Positions 9,501-16,678 of a stretch of DNA of 64,000 bases are shown one piece after another. The position numbers and the translations under genes were made by a program. Position 1 is the first letter of the stretch. Each line of letters begins with the position of its first letter. The stretch is from NCBI RefSeq assembly GCF_000473995.1, contig NC_022571.1:4061416-4125415 (forward strand), in the 5' to 3' direction. The notes beneath the pieces are model-generated. The model did not search any database, was not told the origin of the DNA, and worked only from the letters and a program-made list of their open reading frames with translations. The stretch comes from Clostridium saccharobutylicum DSM 13864 (GTDB lineage Bacteria > Bacillota > Clostridia > Clostridiales > Clostridiaceae).

Positions 9501-9607
9501 TAGTTGTTCCTGTAATGTATTCTTTAGTTAATACTCAACTTGAAAAGAAAAGACAACATAATTTTTTACAAATTTTAAAAAATGTATTGCATAAATATAA
9601 AAAATGA
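6524..9607 (+). CDS. RND (AcrB/MexB-type) efflux transporter
   Basis: A full-length 1027-residue RND permease, driven by proton motive force and working with the adaptor upstream. It has the family plan: TM1 near the N-terminus, a large loop with porter subdomains (PGASPKDVESLVTKKIEDKI), TM2-6 with the signature GILVDDAIVIGDVVQVGIDEG around residues 395-415, TM7 near 515, a second porter loop, and TM8-12 ending about residue 1010. The acidic pair in the signature is the expected proton-relay site. Compared with Gram-negative drug pumps it is at the normal length. RND pumps without an outer membrane partner occur in clostridia; the substrate is unknown. A second, partial RND gene lies at the right edge of the window. 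Confidence 0.92.
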   Translation: MGLINAAIKNKKIVMFLVLLSIISGFICYYYIPKQESPDVSSPAAMITTIYPGASPKDVESLVTKKIEDKIEEIDGYDYAESYSQNSASIVIVYLNNDADKDKAWRSLRDKIKDLKAELPDGCEDSKIDTNLTQTAGMILSITGESYSYEQLGNYADDIKKQLSNVSGISRFDIKGKQDKQVKVKVDLSKINKYSISLEDVCGVLQSQNVEIPSGSLELATGKIKVQTPGSFTSLKDIENTIVGVSTETGQTIKLKDIASINMDYDDDSNYKYTDNGENAVLLAGYFQDNKNIVLIGDDVRKKLDEIKKQLPQDLNIEEVTFQPKDVNESVSFFMENLRDGVILVVITVLIGMGIRNALVVSSVIPISIAMSFIAMELLGIKVHQISTTALIIALGILVDDAIVIGDVVQVGIDEGLPGDEAAFKGIKKLFVPVFTSTLIIVGAFAPLLSIPGAVGEFIRTLPQVVMICITCSYISALLITPAMSSLFFKKSKKAEKENKIQKLLSKLLTYGLNHKIKIIAASLLIFSVSMGLMNLLSSQFFPYVDKNIIYINVSNEKVEDLDSTNNLVKEVENVLKSQEEVTNYTSAIGGGLPSFYVTLPTVTPSKDTAQIMVKVDLDKTKKFDTREKLVEHIQSELDNKISGGTATVKLLEQADPIGALVRMRLTGDDLDKIYTASEQIQENLKNIPGTTNVRDDAAKKTYEYEVNIDSTKASQYGLLKSDILKQMNIALKGYSSSVYRKSGSEYDILVKSNIASVEDLKNLQVKSSVTNNKILLSQVASINLNSELDQIKHYKKDKTVTVYSDLKSGYNSSDIENTVKTEINKMDLNGVNVLYDGEQKQIENNFSNLAIAGVLIIVIIYLILFVQFKSFIQPIVILYSLPLSLIGVIVGLLMCDMPLSLTAVMGIISLIGVVIRNAILLVEYIIEGRHEGLSIDEACVHAVSQRFRPIILSSTATITGLIPLAFSKSALFGPMSVTIIFGLASATFLTFIVVPVMYSLVNTQLEKKRQHNFLQILKNVLHKYKK

Positions 9608-9648
9608 TAATTATTTGATAAAACCTCTATATAAACTATAGATCATAC

Positions 9649-9863
9649 TTATGTGTGAACTCACCGAAATCATATATATATTTGTTTCGTCGGACTTATG
9701 AAATTTTCGTTGGAAGATTCTAAATGGGAGCTTGTGCCCATTTCTGCATGTTCCAAATATTAATTTTGACAAGCAGTAAATGTAACAAGCTCCCATTAAG
9801 AATCTTCAACAGCTAAATTTCAAATGATTCCTTCACAAATATATATATGATTTCTAGTGGAGA
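9649..9863 (+). repeat. Family A hairpin element, copy 1
   Basis: Left end CTTATGTGTGAACTCACCGAAA lies 42 bases after the RND stop; the right end is TTTCTAG. The outer arms AATCATATATATATTTGT (about 9668-9685) and ACAAATATATATATGATT (9835-9852) pair fully. The inner arms at 9713-9735 and 9785-9807 pair with one mismatch (core GGGAGCTTGT/ACAAGCTCCC). An open frame across the element is a by-product of the palindrome. Confidence 0.8.
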
Positions 9864-9931
9864 TGTTAACCCTAAATAAGTTGAATTCTTAAATTGGGTA
9901 TCTATAATTTAAACTTCCCAATATATTCTAA

Positions 9932-10031
9932 CTAGAAAGCAAGAGGATTCTTTTGTTTGATTAATATAGAAACATTCTAAATTCAATCAAGCAAAAGAAT
10001 CCTCTTAACTTTTTATAAATTACCACATAAG
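9932..10031 (-). repeat. Family A hairpin element, short copy 2
   Basis: Reverse orientation, with the interior deleted. Arms AAGAGGATTCTTTTGTTTG and the complementary CAAGCAAAAGAATCCTCTT (within 9941-9962 and 9985-10006, 22 pairs with one mismatch) enclose only 22 bases. The end TTATAAATTACCACATAAGT is the reverse of the family left end and lies 38 bases from the stop of the L,D-transpeptidase gene. Confidence 0.75.
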
Positions 10032-10068
10032 TCTAAATTTTAAGTTATAGATATCCATATTGCCTCAG

Positions 10069-11490
10069 TTATTCTTGATAACACACAATAGGAGTTCCTG
10101 GTTCAATATTTTCAAATATTGTCTTTGCTAAATAATATGGTGAATTTACACAGCCATGAGAACCACTTGTCTTATAAATAGTTCCTCCAAAAACACCATT
10201 TCTCCAACTTGCATCATGTATTCCAATATTACCATTAAAAGGCATCCAGTAATCAACTGGTGAGCTATAATTTTCTCCTTTTAATGTAGCATTTTTTTCT
10301 TTATAATTTAAAACATAAGTCCCTGCTGGTGTTCCCGTATTATTACTTACATTACCTGTAACAACATCTCCTTCTACAACCAAGGCTCCTTTTTTATAAA
10401 ACCATACATGTTGCTTTGTTAAATTAACTTCTACATATGTATCGCCAATATCATTGCTATCTTTAGATACTGCTGTTTGTGAATATGCTGGTTCCTTTGT
10501 TACATCCTGACCACCTTTTACAGCTTCAATTAAATCCTTCACTTCTTTAGATTTATTTACAATCCATCCATAATTACCACCATCAACTTGCACTGTAGTT
10601 TTAGATGATGTAACAAAACTTCTTGTAGAACCAAAAGTATTATAAATGCCCGCTATTTTATCTACATAACTCTTAACCTTATTTTCATCAAAAGTAACTT
10701 CCATATTGTCATTTACTCCAAGCCAAGTATTTATGGTTGATCCATCTAAAACTTCCTTAGTTCCATGAGAATCATAAGTAATTTTTAAAGATGCATATTT
10801 ATTAAGAGTATCTTTTGCATTTTGAACTTCTTCTGACTTTGAAGTATACTGTGGATTTTCATAACTATTATCCGTACCTAAATCTATAGATTCTTCTCCA
10901 TTAAGAATTGCATCCGCTACATTATCATGTAGAGCATCTATATTTATCTTATCTCCTAAAACTTCATCCACAATTTGATAACTTCCATCTTTATATTCAA
11001 AACTTGCATTTTGAGGTCTTGTTACCTTTTTCTTATTAACACATGAAAGATTGCTTAAAGCTTTATTTAATAAGTCTTCATCATATGAATATATTTGGGA
11101 ATCATCAGTATCATCTTTCTTAAAAAGAGTAGCTATCCATCCAAGTGAACTTTGATTATCCTTTAATTGTTTAATCTTATCAGAATCATATTTTAATCCA
11201 ATATCAGTACCTTTAATTTCTTCTTTTGAATCTCCTCTTTCATCTAATTCAAGCTTATATGATTGAATTTCAGATGATAAAATGTCCTCTGCCTTCGTAA
11301 CACTTTTTCCCCCAACATTAACACCATCAATCTTGGTTCCAAAATTAAAATGAGTAGTAGAATATAATGCTATTCCTAAATATATAGCTGCTAAACAACC
11401 AATGGAAGCTATGGTTTTCTTCATCATTTTACTTTGTTTATTTTTTGCTCTTTTTAATCTCCCAAGTTTTTTTTCTTCTTTTTCCCCCAT
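10069..11490 (-). CDS. L,D-transpeptidase with N-terminal peptidoglycan-binding domain
   Basis: A 473-residue, single-pass membrane protein: a basic N-terminus (KKLGRLKRAKNKQSKMMKK), one membrane helix (TIASIGCLAAIYLGIALYS), two PG-binding type-4/VanW-associated repeats over about 45-335, and a C-terminal YkuD domain. The catalytic signature is complete: GIHD with H425, and SGSHGC at 442-447 with H445 and the nucleophile C447. Such enzymes make 3-3 cross-links or attach groups to peptidoglycan on the outer face of the membrane. It stands alone between repeat elements, with GGAAGG before ATG 11490. Length and domain order are normal for clostridial members. Confidence 0.92.
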   Translation of the reverse strand: MGEKEEKKLGRLKRAKNKQSKMMKKTIASIGCLAAIYLGIALYSTTHFNFGTKIDGVNVGGKSVTKAEDILSSEIQSYKLELDERGDSKEEIKGTDIGLKYDSDKIKQLKDNQSSLGWIATLFKKDDTDDSQIYSYDEDLLNKALSNLSCVNKKKVTRPQNASFEYKDGSYQIVDEVLGDKINIDALHDNVADAILNGEESIDLGTDNSYENPQYTSKSEEVQNAKDTLNKYASLKITYDSHGTKEVLDGSTINTWLGVNDNMEVTFDENKVKSYVDKIAGIYNTFGSTRSFVTSSKTTVQVDGGNYGWIVNKSKEVKDLIEAVKGGQDVTKEPAYSQTAVSKDSNDIGDTYVEVNLTKQHVWFYKKGALVVEGDVVTGNVSNNTGTPAGTYVLNYKEKNATLKGENYSSPVDYWMPFNGNIGIHDASWRNGVFGGTIYKTSGSHGCVNSPYYLAKTIFENIEPGTPIVCYQE

Positions 11491-11606
11491 GTTTTTTCTT
11501 CCTTTCCTTACTCTATATAATCAAAATATATTAATGAATTTAAATTAATTGCTTAAAATCAAATCACAAATATGTAAATATTAAAACTTACATTCTTAAA
11601 AGCCTC

Positions 11607-11671
11607 ATCAAAATTTTCAGTAACCGAAAAAATGCATAACCTTTATTTCGATTAACTATCACATAACGCTA
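11607..11671 (-). repeat. Family A mini-palindrome
   Basis: AGTAACCGAAAAAATGCATA followed by ACCTTTATTTCGATTAACTA and TCACATAA resembles the compact copies at 22436-22496 and 23060-23135: two copies of the family end facing each other across a 20-base centre. Confidence 0.5.
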
Positions 11672-11742
11672 AGGCTTAATTTGAATATATATATGTCTTA
11701 AATATTTATTCATTAAAGTACTATAATTGACATTATAAGCTG

Positions 11743-11794
11743 TAAAAAAACAGCTGATATGCTCAAATAATAGCAAGCATTAAATATCAGCTGT
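11743..11794 (-). terminator. Terminator downstream of the cupin gene
   Basis: ACAGCTGATAT (11750-11760) and ATATCAGCTGT (11784-11794) form an eleven-pair stem followed on the minus strand by seven T. The rest of the 11491-11976 gap holds only the mini-palindrome and A+T-rich sequence. Confidence 0.7.
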
Positions 11795-11976
11795 ATAAAT
11801 TATACTATTTTTCTTCTATATTTTTCAATCATTGTTTTAAAGGTTTTATAAATTCTATAGGATAAAAAGTGCTTTTATCTTGGATACATATGAAATATGC
11901 TCATATACATACATTCTATCTCTAGCAAACGTCCCTTTACATCAAGTCTACCGTTATCCCATTTGTGCAAGTTGTT

Positions 11977-12480
11977 TTAAAAACTTCTAGTTAATTTAAG
12001 AATTACTTTTTCATACTCTGGATATCTTTCCAACAAATATTTTCTTTCAAATAATTCAAAATCTTTAAATTCAAAGCCTGGAGATACCATACACCCAACT
12101 AAAGCATATCCAGTATTATTCATTGCAGAGCCAAATATGTAATTTTTAGGAACTAATATTTGAGGTTTTTCTCCTTTTTCAATATTAAGTCCAAGTTCCT
12201 CTGTTATAAGTTCTCCTTCTGGAGTGATCATATATATAGTTAGTGGCGAACCAGAATGATAGTACCACATTTCATCGGATTTTAATCTATGAAAATTTGA
12301 AACTTCACCATCCCTAAGCAAAAAATATATGCTAGTCCAAAGTTTTTTTGATTCTTCACTTTCAATGTCTAATCCTCTATTTGATATATTTTGGCCTGAA
12401 ACAAAACTTTCTTTATAAAATCCTCCCTCTGGATGAGATATCATATTTAAATTCTTTACAAAATAATCTGCTGTATACAT
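11977..12480 (-). CDS. DUF985 cupin-fold protein
   Basis: A 167-residue single-domain protein starting MYTADYFVKNLNMISHPEGGFYKES, which is the typical opening of DUF985 (YML079w-like) proteins. Other family marks are SIYFLLRDGEVSNFHRLKSDEMWYYHSGSPL and the later LVGCMVSPGFEFKDFELFER. The fold is a jelly-roll resembling sugar-nucleotide epimerases, but no enzyme activity is established for the group. The gene has its own AAGGAG site and ends at a clear terminator, so it is probably monocistronic. Confidence 0.88.
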   Translation of the reverse strand: MYTADYFVKNLNMISHPEGGFYKESFVSGQNISNRGLDIESEESKKLWTSIYFLLRDGEVSNFHRLKSDEMWYYHSGSPLTIYMITPEGELITEELGLNIEKGEKPQILVPKNYIFGSAMNNTGYALVGCMVSPGFEFKDFELFERKYLLERYPEYEKVILKLTRSF

Positions 12481-12577
12481 CTAATTACTCCTTTAAAATT
12501 TTTTTAATGTGTCTAATATATAATTTAAATAATACAATATATTCAAGTTTAATAAATCCTATTATTTTATTTATTTT

Positions 12578-13084
12578 TTAGTGTAGTATTTTCTCAAATG
12601 CAATTCTTTTATTTCCATCTTCTAAATAAATTATTCCACAATATTTAAATTTATTTTTCTCAAGTAACTTTTGCATTGAGATATTTTCTTCATGTGTATC
12701 TACCTTTATGCTATGTACACCTTTATTTAAACAAAGCTCTTGTGCATATTTAATAATTGCAGATGATAATCCTAATCCCTTATAAGTATTATCAACAGCT
12801 ATTCTATGAATAACTGCATATTCATTATTACTAATCCATTCACCTTCATAAATAGAATCATATGTTTTTTCTCCATCAAAGGAAATTGCTACTGTAGCAA
12901 CAATTTTATTGTCTTTTAAAAGTACATAACTATTTTTATTAGCAATATCATTACTTATTGTGCAATTATTAGGGTAATTGTCCTGCCATTGATTTATTCC
13001 CTGTTCTTTAAAATAATCTTGAGCCTGTCTTATAATATTCATTATATCATTGATATCTGTTTCAACTGATTTCCTAAATTTCAT
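12578..13084 (-). CDS. GNAT-family N-acetyltransferase
   Basis: A 168-residue acetyltransferase. The acetyl-CoA site is visible as VIHRIAVDNTYKGLGLSSAIIKYAQELC (V-x-R/Q-x-x-G/A variant YKGLGLSS), followed by the beta-4/5 region SIKVDTHEENISMQKLLEKNKFKYCGIIYLEDGNKRIAFEK. The N-terminal part (DINDIMNIIRQAQDYFKEQGINQWQDNYPN) is common in small-molecule GNATs of Firmicutes. The substrate is unknown. GAGGGGGAT precedes ATG 13084. A family B repeat lies just upstream. Confidence 0.87.
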   Translation of the reverse strand: MKFRKSVETDINDIMNIIRQAQDYFKEQGINQWQDNYPNNCTISNDIANKNSYVLLKDNKIVATVAISFDGEKTYDSIYEGEWISNNEYAVIHRIAVDNTYKGLGLSSAIIKYAQELCLNKGVHSIKVDTHEENISMQKLLEKNKFKYCGIIYLEDGNKRIAFEKILH

Positions 13085-13101
13085 TCTTATCCCCCTCGTT
13101 T

Positions 13102-13171
13102 AAGGTACATTCAAAAAATAACACTTCCATCTGTCAAAATTATTTTGGACTTGTTATTTTCTTTCATGTGC
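13102..13171. repeat. Family B palindromic element, short copy
   Basis: AAGGTACATTCAAAAAATAA followed by CACTTCCA on the left and TGGACTTGTTATTTTCTTTC followed by ATGTGCA on the right are inverted copies around a 15-base centre. It lacks the interior found in the longer copies at 14196, 56065 and 60117. Confidence 0.7.
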
Positions 13172-13231
13172 ATAATTATGATTAACTAGCTAACTTGATT
13201 CTAATATTTTAAACAATTATAACATAAGACT

Positions 13232-13663
13232 TTAATTGAAATTAATAAAAATCAATCCTACTATACAACATATAATTCCTACTATTTGATATACTCCAAT
13301 ATGTTCTTTATAAAATAAAATGCCAATAATAATTAACACTATTGCTACTAGGATATTTGCAATTAATGAACCCTTGCTTATGTCCCAGCCTGCTCGATAC
13401 ATATACATATACCCAATTTCCACACCTACAATTGATATTCCTAGAACATAACTTGTCCAATTTATTTCATGTATCTCTGTTAAAATCTTACTAGGTTTAG
13501 ATGTCAAACAATACATCGCTATAGCAATAATAACCCCTACGAAATAAGTTATTGCTAATGACAAAAATGAATTTGCTTCTTTGGGTATATTCTTAGCTGT
13601 ATTATGATAAACAACATTAGATATAATAATTATAATAATTGGTATAATGTACTTAAATGACAT
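13232..13663 (-). CDS. Short EamA/DMT-like membrane protein
   Basis: A 143-residue hydrophobic protein with four to five membrane helices starting MSFKYIIPIIIIIISNVVYH. The C-terminal half (GSLIANILVAIVLIIIGILFYKEHIGVYQIVGIICCIVGLIFIN) has the KE-H/L...G--L-LxG plan of one EamA repeat. Full DMT carriers have two such repeats, so this would act as a dimer if it transports anything. The start at 13663 follows AAGGAG; longer frames run into the upstream gene. It overlaps the end of the acetyltransferase gene by 11 bases, so the two are co-translated. The substrate is unknown. Confidence 0.75.
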   Translation of the reverse strand: MSFKYIIPIIIIIISNVVYHNTAKNIPKEANSFLSLAITYFVGVIIAIAMYCLTSKPSKILTEIHEINWTSYVLGISIVGVEIGYMYMYRAGWDISKGSLIANILVAIVLIIIGILFYKEHIGVYQIVGIICCIVGLIFINFN

Positions 13664-14117
13664 GATTAATCTCCTTACCGTATAGTTGCTTTTCCATATG
13701 AATATGCTTACAAAATTCATCTAAATATATTTCTCCACTTGCAACATACCCGAGCTTTTCATAAAACCTCTGAGCTGTGCATTGTGCTGATAATTCAATA
13801 CTTATTCCACCCAATGTTTTAGCCATTTCTTCTAATGCACTTATAATTTTACTTCCAAGATGCAGCTTTCTATATTTCTTTAATACTGCCACTCTGCCTA
13901 TAATAAAAATCTTGTTACTTTTCCCAGGCAATAATCTTCCAGTACCAGCTGCTTTTCCATCTACAAATAATACTACATGTGATACTTTATTATCCCATTC
14001 ATCAAATTCATCTTTAAATCCCTGCTCTTTCACAAACACTTCCATCCTAATATGCTTTGCTTCCTCACATAAAGAATTATATTGTTTGATAGTTATTAAA
14101 TTATTTTCTTCCAACAT
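13653..14117 (-). CDS. GNAT acetyltransferase (ElaA-like)
   Basis: A 154-residue acetyltransferase with the ElaA/GNAT plan: IRMEVFVKEQGFKDEFDEWD near residues 22-42, VVLFVDGKAAGTGRLLP, the acetyl-CoA loop RVAVLKKYRKLHLGSKIISALEEMA, and SAQCTAQRFYEKLGYVASGEIYLDEFCKHIHMEK at the end. The substrate is unknown. GGGGAGG precedes ATG 14117. Its last codons overlap the first codons of the EamA-like gene, making a two-gene operon. Confidence 0.88.
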   Translation of the reverse strand: MLEENNLITIKQYNSLCEEAKHIRMEVFVKEQGFKDEFDEWDNKVSHVVLFVDGKAAGTGRLLPGKSNKIFIIGRVAVLKKYRKLHLGSKIISALEEMAKTLGGISIELSAQCTAQRFYEKLGYVASGEIYLDEFCKHIHMEKQLYGKEINHVI

Positions 14118-14195
14118 AACAATCCTCCCCTAAAAAATAAAGCGCTTAAACATCACACTTTCAAAGGCCTGCGGTGTGAAATTTAAACGCTTATT

Positions 14196-14355
14196 AAGGC
14201 ATATCAAAAAATAACGAGTCCATTTATCGGCCTATTTTCCATCATACTACATCAACAAATTGACATAATAACACCGCTATGAAGGCAACTTGCCTCCTTG
14301 CCTGATGAAAAATGTCCACAGCAAATTGAACTTATTATTTATTTTCATGTGCCTA
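14196..14355 (+). repeat. Family B palindromic element, long copy
   Basis: Ends AAGGCATATCAAAAAATAAC and TTATTTATTTTCATGTGCCT are inverted copies. The centre contains GGCAACTTGCCTCC and TTGCCTGATGAAAAAT, shared with the copies at 60117 (same orientation) and 56065 (opposite). It fills most of the 14118-14643 gap. Near 14470-14525 there is a decayed relative of the terminator at 22973. Confidence 0.72.
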
Positions 14356-14643
14356 ATTTCTTTATCCGGCGACAAAGAAATTATTTTTTTATTTATTTTT
14401 ATAATTATTATAACACCTTCATAAATAATTTCAATCATGTACTAATTTTAAAACCTCGCCATAATTACACATATCTTTGTAGATAAAGTAAAACCAATAT
14501 TTAAATATAATTCTTAGCCTTATTTTTAATAAATGCTCATTCCCCTGCTTAATATTCCAATAATTATTTTTTCAATATAAGCTTATAAAAATTTTTTTAT
14601 AGTAAATATTAATACTGTACATTTTTGTTGAGGAGGTATACTT

Positions 14644-15483
14644 ATGAAGAAAAACTTTTTCGTTTTAGCGGCAGCACTATTCTTAACCTTTACCGCTTCA
14701 TGTAGTTCAAGACCAAACACAGAAAACCAACAAAATCTTATAGGAGGCGTAGAATCCTCTGTGTCTGAAATGGGTGATATTAAAAAAATAAAAATCACAG
14801 CTGATACTTCTAATGTTAGATCTGGATGTTCAAATAATGCTTCTGTTGTTAATACAGTAGACAAAGGTAATACATTAGATGTTATTAATCAAGTTGAAGA
14901 CTGGTTTGCAGTAAAACTCTCAAATGGTCAAATAGGCTTTGTATCTAAACAAGAAGCTACTCCAGTAGTAACTGATACAAAAACTACAGACATCACACAA
15001 GAAAATTCCAGTGCAACACCACAACCAACTCAGGGCAATACAACTAGCTCAACAATACCTAAAACTCCGACTGCACAAACAAACTCAGATACATTAACTT
15101 CACAAGAACAAGAAATGCTAGATCTTATAAATCAAGCTAGAACTCAAAATAATGTACCACCTTTGGAGATTGATATGCAAGTGACAAATGTAGCTAGAAT
15201 TAAAGCCCAAGATATGATAGATAATAATTATTTCAGTCATAGCTCACCAAAGTATGGAAGTCCATTTGATATGCTAAAATCCTTTGGAATAAGCTACGTT
15301 AAAGCTGGGGAAAATATTGCAGGAAACCATGATGTTCAAGATGCTCATAATTCACTTATGAACTCACCTGGTCACAGAAGAAATATATTAGATCCTAACT
15401 TTACTCATATAGGTATAGGCATAAAAAATGGTAGTAGTTATGGAAATATGTTTTCACAAATGTTTGTAAGCAAGCCTAAATAG
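14644..15483 (+). CDS. Lipoprotein with SH3b and CAP (SCP/PR1) domains
   Basis: A 279-residue surface lipoprotein. The signal peptide ends in a lipobox at C20 (TFTASC). An SH3b domain follows at about 45-105 (IKITADTSNVRSGCSNNASV, WFAVKLSNGQIGFV), then a Thr/Ser/Pro/Gln linker, and a C-terminal CAP domain from about 155 (EQEMLDLINQARTQNNVPPL, YFSHSSPKYGSPFDML, GENIAGNHDVQDAHNSLMNSPGHRRNIL, IGIGI). CAP proteins of this YkwD type are extracellular, of uncertain biochemical role, and often tied to spores or cell wall; SH3b usually binds peptidoglycan. GAGGAGG lies seven bases before the ATG. A CAP paralogue with wall-binding repeats lies at 36790-37908. Confidence 0.92.
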   Translation: MKKNFFVLAAALFLTFTASCSSRPNTENQQNLIGGVESSVSEMGDIKKIKITADTSNVRSGCSNNASVVNTVDKGNTLDVINQVEDWFAVKLSNGQIGFVSKQEATPVVTDTKTTDITQENSSATPQPTQGNTTSSTIPKTPTAQTNSDTLTSQEQEMLDLINQARTQNNVPPLEIDMQVTNVARIKAQDMIDNNYFSHSSPKYGSPFDMLKSFGISYVKAGENIAGNHDVQDAHNSLMNSPGHRRNILDPNFTHIGIGIKNGSSYGNMFSQMFVSKPK

Positions 15484-15495
15484 AATTATTATGCA

Positions 15496-15526
15496 AAAAA
15501 ACACCAATGAACAATTAGTGTTTTTA
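15496..15526 (+). terminator. Terminator of the CAP lipoprotein gene
   Basis: AACACCAAT and ATTAGTGTT pair around a five-base loop and lead into TTTTT, 16 bases after the stop. A second, stronger hairpin with AGAAATGCTT/AAGCATTTCT arms and a T run lies at 15579-15622, and a solitary family B end (GAATGTGCCTAA) at about 15623-15634. Confidence 0.7.
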
Positions 15527-15707
15527 TATCTTAAAATTAATTTTTCTGAGTAATCATAAAGCAAAACAAATATTGTAAGAAATGCTTATTAGTGTTACAT
15601 CACTAAGCATTTCTTATTTTTTGAATGTGCCTAAATAGAAATGAACATCATATACTCTAGTAACTAAAACCAAAAATACATTTTTTTCAGTTAAATACTA
15701 CATAATT

Positions 15708-16340
15708 CTAACTTGCAATTGCTACTAATTTATTTTTAAACAACATATTAAATAATGAAATAGCACGACCTACTCCAATAACAGCTAATACAGTACCCAG
15801 ACCAATTCCAATAATTTTTCCACCTGCAAACATTCCAATTCCTATGGTAATTATTACACTGAATATATCTAAAATGTTTTTTGCCAAGCCAAGATTTTTA
15901 TTCATCGCTTCTGCCATAGCTTGTGCAAGACCATCTGCTGCATTCGGAACAAACTTCATCTCAACTGTAATAACAACTCCAATTGCTGTGAGCATTATAG
16001 CTATCATAAGCAAAATTAAATTCATTACAAAACTGCTGTTATTTATTATTATCTTATCATTAAAAACATTAATTACTCTAGTAAATATAATGCTCATAGG
16101 AATCTGTAACAAATCAAATGAACGAAACTTTCTTCTTCGAAGCACCATCTGTAAAACTACATACAATATATAAGTATACATAGTAATATCCCCTAAATTT
16201 AATTTCCAAATTTTTGAGATACAATATGGAATAGAAATAATAGGAGACACTCCGAGTCCTGTCTTTGTATTTAAAATAATTCCTAATGCAAGTATCACAA
16301 GTCCGATACAGTACATTACTCCACGGTAATATTTCTTCAT
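15708..16340 (-). CDS. YczE/YitT-like integral membrane protein (DUF6198)
   Basis: A 210-residue membrane protein with five to six helices: YCIGLVILALGIILNTKTGLGVSP at the start, then a YTYILYVVLQMVLRRRKFRSFDLLQIP loop, a helix pair near 105-130, FVPNAADGLAQAMAE, and IGIGMFAGGKIIGIGLGTVLAVIGVGRAI. The opening GxxLxxxTGLGVSPI and the later GTVLAVIGVGRAI are typical of the YczE-type family. No transport substrate is known. GGGGAAG precedes ATG 16340. Base composition matches the neighbours. Confidence 0.82.
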   Translation of the reverse strand: MKKYYRGVMYCIGLVILALGIILNTKTGLGVSPIISIPYCISKIWKLNLGDITMYTYILYVVLQMVLRRRKFRSFDLLQIPMSIIFTRVINVFNDKIIINNSSFVMNLILLMIAIMLTAIGVVITVEMKFVPNAADGLAQAMAEAMNKNLGLAKNILDIFSVIITIGIGMFAGGKIIGIGLGTVLAVIGVGRAISLFNMLFKNKLVAIAS

Positions 16341-16453
16341 ATATCTTCCCCGATTCTTATTTTTAAAATTTATTTTCCAATTATACCATTAATTATAACA
16401 CATTTTTATTTTATCCTTAATAAACCATTTTGGGGGTTCCGCTATAAGAATAG

Positions 16454-16590
16454 AGCTTATGTGAATCCCAGCCAAAATTAGATACATATTTGTTCCATAG
16501 AACTATGAAAACTTCGCTGAAAAGTTCTAGATGAGGAACTCTATATAGATAAACAACTTGTGCTTGGACTTATGTTATAACTCACCGAAA
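16454..16590 (+). repeat. Family A hairpin element, broken copy or copies
   Basis: GCTTATGTGAATCCCAGCC and ATTAGATACATATTTGTTCC followed by AACTATGAAAACTTCGCTGA match the left arm of decayed family A copies. A second left end, CTTATGTTATAACTCACCGAA, follows at about 16569-16589. No right arms are present. The fragment lies directly ahead of the sugar-binding protein gene. Confidence 0.55.
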
Positions 16591-16678
16591 GTGCAGCTAC
16601 TGTGTTGCTCTATTGCCGTATAAATTTTTCTCCAAAACATATACTAAAATTACCAAACAAATGATTGGAATGATTCAA

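Noticed and set aside
9611-9796. Open frame within a family A element
   Set aside because: It lies inside the palindrome, has no ribosome site, and similar frames occur in other copies only where the arms happen to be open. The same holds for the frames at 56175-56399 and 59148-59411.
14298-14486. Open frame overlapping a family B element
   Set aside because: No ribosome site, and the sequence is repeat-derived.
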